Notes under the pieces: model-generated
The model's database searches: none
What the model was told of the DNA's origin: nothing
The model's input: the letters and a program-made list of their open reading frames with translations, nothing else
Translations under genes and position numbers: made by a program
Assembly: GCF_907164915.1 (NCBI RefSeq)
Contig: NC_061867.1
Coordinates: 23,536,308-23,600,307 of the forward strand
Source: Impatiens glandulifera
Lineage: Eukaryota > Streptophyta > Magnoliopsida > Ericales > Balsaminaceae
Direction of reading: 5' to 3'
Length of the DNA stretch: 64,000 nt
In this document: piece by piece, positions 56,970-64,000 of the stretch
Layout: each line of letters begins with the position of its first letter
Numbering within the stretch: position 1 is the first letter of the stretch

Positions 56970-59900
56970 ATGGGAAACAAGAGAATCACGCTCGGTCATT
57001 GTACTCTGCATGTGGATTTTCTTTCTGTGTACACGTTCGATCAGCAAGAGGTGGTCGAAGTGTTCAGATCCCTTGAATATTCATGTCTGGGAAAGTATCT
57101 TGGAGGGTCGTTCAGCTTCCACGAAAAAGAAGTTAGGGAGTTCTTCAAATCTGCAACAATGGTGGGGGATTCTATTGTAGCAATTGTGAATGGAACCGAA
57201 ATCTCCTTCAACGAAGCGGTCCATGTGGAGTTCTTTGAACTTCCATCAGAAGGCATACTTTCAACCGGCATTTGCCATCGGAGGTGACGGAAGAAATGAA
57301 GAAGGTTTTCTCTGTTGACGGTTCGGCGATTCGACTGAGCAAGAAGGCTCTCAAACCACAATTAATTATGTTAAATAACATTGTGGCTAAAGATCTTCAA
57401 GGGAAGTCGGGGTCCTTCCACTTATATAGTCAAGATCGATTCGACTATATGTCTGCCATATCAAAAGGGATTTAGGTCAACTGGGTCTCAACGCTGTTCC
57501 AGAATCTCTGTTTTGCAATCAATTAGGAGAACAAGGAGAGCATAAACTTTGTTGCTCAGCTAAGTCAATTGTTGGAGCATTTGGAGGTCCCGATGGAGGA
57601 TTCTGAACCTATCAACTCGACCAGGGTATATATTGTCTTCATAGTTTTTAACACCCTTGTCAGAATGAAGAACAACAAAGAGTCGCTCTCGGGAGCCTCA
57701 AGTCAACAGACAGCAAGAAGGTCTATGACCCGGTCCTAACATCCAGCGGCTTCTGTCCTGTCTATAGGAGCCAAACGAACCAAAACTGTCAACGAGTCTG
57801 AGGCTAGTTCTTCCAGTCTTAAGAGCTCCTCGAAGAAGGATTCTGGAATAGTTGATTCTAGAGTCAGGCAAGGTCATGTCGAACTTACCACCATTCTCAT
57901 GTCTCCCCTGTCTCCGGATGCAAGTCTGTTGCGAAGATCATCAAGGTCCTCTGTTTCAAGAGGAGAAAAGTCAAAGGCGCGCGTCTAAATCGATGAAAGC
58001 GTCATCGAAGGTAACCTCTCCTCAATCTCTGTTCGGAGTGCCTAAATTCAATGTTCCTGAGATGGAACAAGATAAATCTGATCTTATTTCTGTTGAGGAA
58101 TCTTCTGCTGGGACAACTGTTGAGCCAGTTGGTCCAGTCAATGAAAATTTTCACAGGGTTGCGTCTCCTGTTCGTCAACCTGATCTTGTAGTCGCGGGTG
58201 CTACAGAACGTGTTGAACTAGAGCAAGGTGCTGCTCCTACCTCTGTTGCTGGTGGTGAATCCGAAAAGGCTAATTCTATGTTAATAGAACTACCTCGTGT
58301 TCCGAATATTGTCCCAACGGAGTCTTTAGTGACAGGCAAGATTATTTCAGCCAAACCCTCGTCAGGACTCTTCGTCAAACCCCTGTTTGCCCATGAAATC
58401 ATGTGTTCCACAAGAAAATCTGCTGGAATAGTTTTGGGGGAACTAAGACCCTTTCCAAAACCTGTCGAAGTGATCGGAAAAGGGAAGGATGTTGTTATTA
58501 ATCATGATGAGGAAGTTTCTGAGGCAACGTGCATTGTTGACCTCATGATGGATCAGGCCAAGGCTACTGCTGCTGAAAAGATAGAGATCTTTGATACTTG
58601 GGTTCTGAATAGAATGTCTATCAAGTACATCAGGGTCATCAAAGGCAAAGGCATAACCAGTCAATGGTTGCAGCTCGTCAAAAATGAGAAAAGAGTCTTG
58701 AAGTGGGCCAAGACTTCAGAAGTGTATGAAGCTCTTAAGAGAAAAGATCTAGTGGAAGCACACTTGAGAGGAATAGTTCTTTTTCCTATTCTGCAGGCAA
58801 GAAGAGCAAATTTTAACCCTCTAGAGAAGAGTGCCAAAGCTGAAGAGAAAGCCTTGAAGAGATTGGACGAGATCATTGAGGATTACATTTCAGTTGTTAC
58901 CCGATACGTTCATGGCGCAAGCTACTCAGAAGCTAGCCCATTTGGTAGTTCCTCAGATGAGGATGAACGAATGGTCATCTCATATGATTCTGCTGCAGAT
59001 AAAGATGAGTAAGCTGCTGCTCATCTAATTGAACTTGGAAGTTTTTCTGCAGAAGAAAAACGTCTAATGGCCCAACCCTCTATTGAGCAAGCCGAGGAAC
59101 CTATTCAATCGAACCCATCTATTGAAGAAGAAAAAGAAGTTATTCAAGAGCCTATTCAAGCTCTTATTTCGAAAGAAAAAGAAATTGTTGAAGAGCCTGT
59201 TCAAGCTCTTATTACCCATGAAGAAGAAGTGGTGGAATCCCCTGTTGTCAGAACAGAGGCATCTCAAGAAAAAGAGGCTGAAGTCAATCAGCCTAATGTT
59301 ACCAGATCGGAGGGAGAACCCTCAAAAGACAAAGAAGTAGAGAAGAGTTCCTCATCTGAGGGGGAACGAGTTAATGCTAATTCATCCAAGCCTCTACCAT
59401 TTCCAGATATAAATGCTGCAAACATTTATGATAATATTCTCCACCCTTATCACAATTCAGGAAATTTGTTAGAAAGAATTGACAGGGCATATGAAGAAAT
59501 GGAGAATGAAGAAGAAGAAAAATCTGAAAGTAAGTCAGATGAACCGGAGAAGTCTATGCAAGTTCATGATCACATCAGTCCTATTCAGACCTTTGCAGCA
59601 GATTCGTAAGAGAACTCATCTAATAAAGGATCTTTGGCTGATGGTACAAAGCTCATAAAGTCCATGTCAACTTTGTTATCAACGCTTCAGAAGAATGTGT
59701 CAGTAATGCAATCTAATATGATGAAAATCATGAAGACCCAGAAGGAGGACAAGAAGAACTTTGTTGATCTTGTTAAAACTCATAAAGAGTTGGAGCAAAC
59801 GTGGAAGAAGAACACGTACGAGGTTCAAGTCTCCAATACGAACTTTTCAAGATTTGAAAAGAAACTCTTCAATCGACAATCCGAAATGATGAACGTTGAA

Positions 59901-60422
59901 AGACAAATCTATGTTGATCTTCAACGTGAGGTTATGGAAGGAATAAGCTTGGTTCAAAATCATATGGTTGAAATTCAAGGCAGCATGAGAAGATCTAATA
60001 CTGAAAGACTAGAGTATGCTGATTCCATTGCAAAGAAATTTCAAGCCGAAGAGAATGCTAATGCGGCTGCTGAGAAAGAGTAGAATCTCATTACTCAGGG
60101 CGAGGCAGAAAGAGATAGAAGAGGTGATTGTGTTTCAACCGGCACCAGATCCAAGGAAAAGCAAACCAGTGATGATAGCGGCAGACCGACTAAAAGAGGC
60201 AGAGGTCGCAGTAGTGATCGCGGTGGCAGAAGCACTAGCGGCGCTCATGGTGGCCGAAGTGATGGAGCCACTCGTGGTGACAGAAGTGATGGAGCCGCTC
60301 AGGGTGGTTGTTCTCTTCCTCCCCTTCACAATCTTCTAACTGGACAAGAGTTGACTGGTGAAGGGATGAGCGGTAAAGGTTTTACCTATCCAATTTATCC
60401 AAGCGTAAAAAGAGAAGGATAA
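56970..60422 (+). pseudogene. Family B long accessory gene, copy II, broken
   Basis: Counterpart of A3. Shared domain: LEYSCLGKYLGGSFSFHEKE, VREFFKSATMVGDSIVAIVN, then after a frame change near 57265 IVAKDLQGKSGSFHLYSQDR and, across a TAG, VNW. A serine-rich linker has at least three more stops. Another frame change near 57900-57985 leads to a long frame (57852-60422) with only three stops: TAA 59010, TAA 59607, TAG 60081. That frame encodes a helical part (FDTWVLNRMSIKYIRVIKGK), an acidic EEEKEVIQEPIQALISKEKE repeat, a coiled coil (TLQKNVSVMQSNMMKIMKTQ) and an RG-rich tail (TKRGRGRSSDRGGRSTSGAH) ending YPSVKREG. An RNA-binding role for the RGG-like tail is inference. Confidence 0.75.
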
Positions 60423-60585
60423 TAATCTCTTCTTTTGTTAGTTTATGAACTCTGTTTCTTGAAATTTTGTTTTTGAATATTGGTTTTGGAAAATGTTTGT
60501 GTAAGATGGATGAACAAGTTTAACTCTGCATTTTATATGATGGGTGTTTAATTTGTTACTTATGCTAAGTTTTAACATCATCATC

Positions 60586-60599
60586 AAAAAGGGGGAAAT
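60586..60599 (+). other. Polypurine tract, family B copy II
   Basis: AAAAAGGGGGAAAT immediately before the 3' LTR, preceded by CATCATCATC as in copy I. Confidence 0.9.
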
Positions 60600-62178
60600 T
60601 GTTGGGTCAAATTATTTTAACTAAATGTCAAAGTACTTTGACTATTGGAATTTTGATGATGAATGTATATAAAACTCAATCTATGCCGTCTAATTATTTT
60701 TGGTGCAGGTGTATCGAAAACAGGTTATATTAGACTTATTCTTAATGAGGTTCATTAGACTGATTTGGCATTAGATGCATTGAGTTAGACGGAGTTAGAC
60801 GTGCAGTCTAACAGACGTAGTTAGACGTGCAGTCTAACAGACGTAGTTAGACGTGCAGTCTAACAGACGTAGTTAGACGTGCAGTCTAACAAACGTAGTT
60901 AGACGTGCAGTCTAACAGACGTAGTTACACGTGCAGTCTAACAGACGAAGTTACACGTGCAGTCTAACAGACGTAGTTACACGTGCAGTCTAACAGACTT
61001 AGTTAAACGTGTAGTCTAACAGACGTAGTTAGACGTGCAGTCTAACACACGTAGTTAGACGTGCAGTCTAACTAATGGAAGTTAGACATGTAGTCTAACT
61101 CCTTCGGATTAGTCTGAAGGGATGTATAGTTAGACGTGCGGTCTAACTAATGGAAGTTAGACGTTCAGTCTAACTCCTTCAGATTAGTCTGAAGGGATGT
61201 GGTATTAGACGTGTTGTCTAATCCCATTAGACCAGGTGGTCTAATGGATTATGTTATTAGACGGGGGCGTCTAATTTCATTAGACGAGGTCGTCTAAGTG
61301 AAATACGTCTAATGTTAGGCTTAAGCAGTTGCTTGAAGCTAGCACATGTCTACCCACGATCAACTAGTTGTATGCTACACCTGCTCCACTTTCTAGTGAA
61401 GAACAGTACGACAGCAAGTTGCAACCAATTGATTAATGTCACGTAAGCAAATATTCTTCCCACTACTCGTTTTTGCAGGAATATTCTTGAAGAATATTTT
61501 GCGCACTACCAGATCGGTACGGCCACGATCCTAGTGCTTAGAGTCTGTTGTGTACTATGGAGGCATTCCAATGGAAGCTCGCCACGTGTCATTATGAAAG
61601 ATTCAACCGTTGGTACCTGCTCCTTATTTAAAGATTCTGAAGGACAACGGAAGAACTGCCGGAACAAGAGAATTTGTTGAACACTACTGTAATTACAGAG
61701 TATTCAATCTAAGCATACAAACTGTCATATTGAGTGAGATGCTTTCTTGTTTTCTACTAAGTGTTCAATCAAGAGAGAGTTAGAATCAAAGTATTGTTTT
61801 AGCAAAGTGATATTCTTCATGTTGTAAGTTGAATATAGTCTGTTCTGTTCAACAGTGAGCTATTTCGTGCAACTATATTTGATTCGAAAGTATAGTGAAT
61901 CATTCTGGTGGTTGGAAGAAGGGGTGACGTAGGAGATTTAGCTCCGAACATTCATAAACAAATTGCTGTGTTCTTTCGTTTTATCATATTTTCATTCTTG
62001 GTACTTTGCTTCAAACCCAAGCAAACACTTCCGCACTTGAATCGTTCAAGAGTTTGCAAGGGTTTGTGCAGAATAGAAAGTGATCTAAATCCTTAACATG
62101 ATTTCTATCAAATCGTTTGTCCTAAGTCGTCATCAATTGTCAGACCCCCTGTCTCTATTGATTACGCTGATCCTATCA
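60600..62178 (+). repeat. Family B LTR B4, the only full-length copy (1579 bp)
   Basis: From TGTTGGGTCA to GATCCTATCA, so TG...CA ends. Eleven or so tandem units GTTAGACGTGCAGTCTAAC plus AGACGTA spacers lie at 60783-61060. A TTATTTAAAG box is at 61623-61632, and the cross-family core at 61914-61960. The final ~120 bp align in landmarks with the end of element A's LTR. Confidence 0.92.
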
Positions 62179-62218
62179 GTAAATATTAATGCGGGTTGTT
62201 TGACATCTTATTAGAAAG

Positions 62219-62959
62219 ATGAAAGTATCCAATAAAACTTGGATGAGCTTACGTCGAGATCATCTTGAATATGAGGAAGGGGTTGAAAAATTCCTCGACT
62301 TTGTAGTGAGTCGTACAAGACGACAAACAGTGAAATGTCCTTGCATGAAATTCTTGAACATAACTTTTATGGAAATAGTCGATGTGAAGAATCACCTCAT
62401 CATTTATGGAATAAATCTTAATTATGAATTCTGGTATTTTCATGGAGAAAATACACTTACTACTAACGTGGTTAATGAAGATGATGATGCCTATGACTTT
62501 GATGATGATGATGATGGTCAATCGAATGATGGCGTTCTAGAATTCAAAGATGCTAGAACGGAGTTTAATAATACATTCAATGAAGAGGTCAATGAAGAAC
62601 ATTATATGCAAAATTTTATACACAATATGTTCTCCAACGTTAATGATGGCCTGAACAAGCATGAACCAGTCGAAGATGTGCTGAGATTCTATAAATTTAT
62701 TGATGATTCTAAACAACCATTGTATGAAGGTGCTCAAATAACGAAATCATTAGCACTACTAAAACTCCTTCACATAAAGAATGACGGTCAATGGACAAAC
62801 GCTTCGTTCGATATGTTATTGCATCTACTTAAAGAAGACATATTATCGATGGACGCTCAATTTCCAAACTCATACTACGAATGTAAGAAATTCATTACAG
62901 ATATTGTGCTTAAGTATGAGAAGATAGATGTATGTAAGAACAATTGTATGCTATTTTAG
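62219..62959 (+). CDS. CACTA transposase N-terminal region (246 aa, partial)
   Basis: Begins with the transposase-associated domain of plant En/Spm-like elements: KTWMSLRRDHLEYEEGVEKF, KCPCMKFLNITFMEIVDVKN, then HLIIYGINLNYEFWYFHGE. An acidic stretch follows (DFDDDDDGQSND), and then ALLKLLHIKNDGQWTNASFD and LLKEDILSMDAQFPNSYYEC, the usual lead-in to the TNP2 domain. The stop at 62957-62959 is premature relative to a ~700-900-aa transposase. LTR B4 ends only 40 bp upstream, so family B DNA lies in or next to this gene's 5' region. Confidence 0.85.
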   Translation: MKVSNKTWMSLRRDHLEYEEGVEKFLDFVVSRTRRQTVKCPCMKFLNITFMEIVDVKNHLIIYGINLNYEFWYFHGENTLTTNVVNEDDDAYDFDDDDDGQSNDGVLEFKDARTEFNNTFNEEVNEEHYMQNFIHNMFSNVNDGLNKHEPVEDVLRFYKFIDDSKQPLYEGAQITKSLALLKLLHIKNDGQWTNASFDMLLHLLKEDILSMDAQFPNSYYECKKFITDIVLKYEKIDVCKNNCMLF

Positions 62960-64000
62960 AAGGACGGCAAAAATTTGGAGTCTTACAGAGTTTGTGGCCT
63001 TTTTAGATGACCTTTTTGAGAGTTGACTGAACTGTGGCATAATAGTGTGAGAACGTTTAACGCACACACATTGTAATACTTTAACATGCGAGCGACGTTT
63101 CTATGGACCATTAACAACTTTCTAGCGTACGCGAATTTTTTAGGGTGGAGTACAAAAGGGAAATTTGTGTGTCCTTATTGTAACAATGATACCACATCTC
63201 TTCGATTAATTAATGGTTAGAAACAATATTACATGGGTCACAAGCGCTTTCTTAATCAAACCACAAATATAGAAGGGATAAAGAGTCGTTTAATGGTCAA
63301 ACAGATTATAGAGAGACCTCAAAATTGTTAACAGGGCAAGAAATTTACGAGCAAGCATGAGACCTAGAAGGCGTAGTTCTTACAACGGATATAAGTAAGA
63401 AAACCAAGATATGTCATGAAACACAGGGAGACAATTGGAACAAACTTAACATTTTTTTATGTTTGCCTTATTGGAGATCACAATTATTGAGTCATAATTT
63501 GGATGTGATGCATATTGAGAAAAATATTTGTGATAGCGTGTTGGGAATAATTATGAAAGTGAAAGAGAAGACTAAGGATGGTCCTAAAGCACGTAAAGAT
63601 TTACAACTCTTAGGCATAAAACACTAGTTACATCCTGTAAATGATGGAGGAGTGGTTCATTATCCAGAAGCGCCTTTCATTTTTTCCTTTAATCATAAAA
63701 AATGTGTTTGTAATTTCTTGAAGGATTTTAAGTTCCTTGATGGTTTTTACTCAAATATTGGAGTTTGTGTATATTTGGAAGAGAAGAGGATTACGGGATT
63801 AAAGAGTTATGATTGTCACATTTTTATTGGAATATCTTATTCCTTTAGAAACTCGTGGATTACTTCCAGATCATGTGTATGATGCTATAGTAAATTTGTC
63901 AGAGTTCTTTCATTTGTTGTGCTCCAAAGAGTTGACTACAGTGAATCTCGAACAATTGTACTTGGATATTATAATGACACTTTGCAAATTTGAAATGATT
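62960..64000 (+). pseudogene. CACTA TNP2-type transposase core, decayed, runs off the window
   Basis: Frame-hopping on the plus strand gives TNP2 landmarks in order: FLGWSTKGKFVCPYCNNDTT near 63140, YYMGHKRFL near 63230, NWN-type spacing, then a HNLDVMHIEKNICDS-like stretch near 63490-63535 (encoded across frames), ARKDLQ near 63590, and FLKDFKFLDGFYSNIGVC near 63715. At least eight stops or frame changes are present. The gene continues past 64000. Confidence 0.8.

Larger units (their letters stand above)
45468..62178 (+). mobile_element. Rearranged cluster of family B Sirevirus-like copia copies
   Basis: Four LTR pieces, two gag remnants, one pol and two accessory genes of one family. Copy I: gag-pol remnant (48063-52216), accessory ORF (52962-53726), PPT and LTR (54048). 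Copy II: that same LTR, gag tail (55400), pol missing, long accessory pseudogene (56970-60422), PPT and 3' LTR (60600-62178). The left end is an inverted pair of truncated LTRs. The 3' edge reads GATCCTATCA, homologous to GATCCTAACA in element A. No target duplication matches across the outer ends (CAATA versus GTAAA), as expected after rearrangement. Confidence 0.85.

Noticed and set aside
60780..61080. CRISPR-like regularly spaced palindromic repeats
   Set aside because: Plant LTR context, spacers of 7 bp that are nearly identical, and no cas genes. It is an LTR minisatellite.

Overview
This is plant nuclear DNA, probably from a eudicot. Asterid is a guess from the style of the retroelement proteins. 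The evidence is AT-rich noncoding sequence, GT-AG introns, and plant-type Ty1/copia, Ty3/gypsy, CACTA, PMD and Ulp1 mobile-element genes. I see no tRNA, rRNA, organellar insert or clear single-copy host gene. The window is a heterochromatin-like stack of nested mobile elements, and its gene content is mobile-element gene content.

Layout. 1-20046: old, decayed DNA. It holds a dispersed repeat, a hairpin MITE-like element, a dead copia RT, a dead Tat-like gypsy element (4738-9740), a minus-strand copia remnant whose LTR end is fused to an integrase fragment (10869-11740), an LTR-like segment (12276-13440), AT-rich filler, a (TA)n run and a 48-base A tract. 20047-20971 repeats the left edge of the window and runs into a 500-N gap (20972-21471). 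21472-45467: a PMD-like gene and a nine-exon Ulp1 cysteine-protease gene, both minus strand, set among palindromic CGAA/TTCG-word repeats.

The Ulp1 gene is split at 27454/41451 by a young minus-strand Sirevirus-like copia element, 'element A' (27455-41450). It has TG...CA LTRs, an initiator-Met PBS, a polypurine tract, an intact gag and an intact pol. Between pol and the 3' LTR it carries three tandem paralogues of an accessory domain. Each has its own TATA box and CT-rich leader, so they look like separately promoted genes.

45468-62178: a rearranged cluster of a second Sirevirus-like family, 'family B', plus strand. It has four LTR pieces (one inverted), a decayed gag-pol followed by an intact accessory ORF with an NLS-like tail, and a pol-less derivative with a long accessory ORF (conserved domain, acidic linker, helical region, RG-rich tail) behind a G-box/TATA promoter. 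Its LTRs are packed with 19-bp palindromes. 62219-64000: a decayed CACTA (TNP2-type) transposase running off the right edge.

The most interesting points are the self-promoted, tandemly duplicated accessory domain found in both copia families, the family-specific palindromic words that saturate each element's noncoding DNA, and the clean interruption of the Ulp1 gene.
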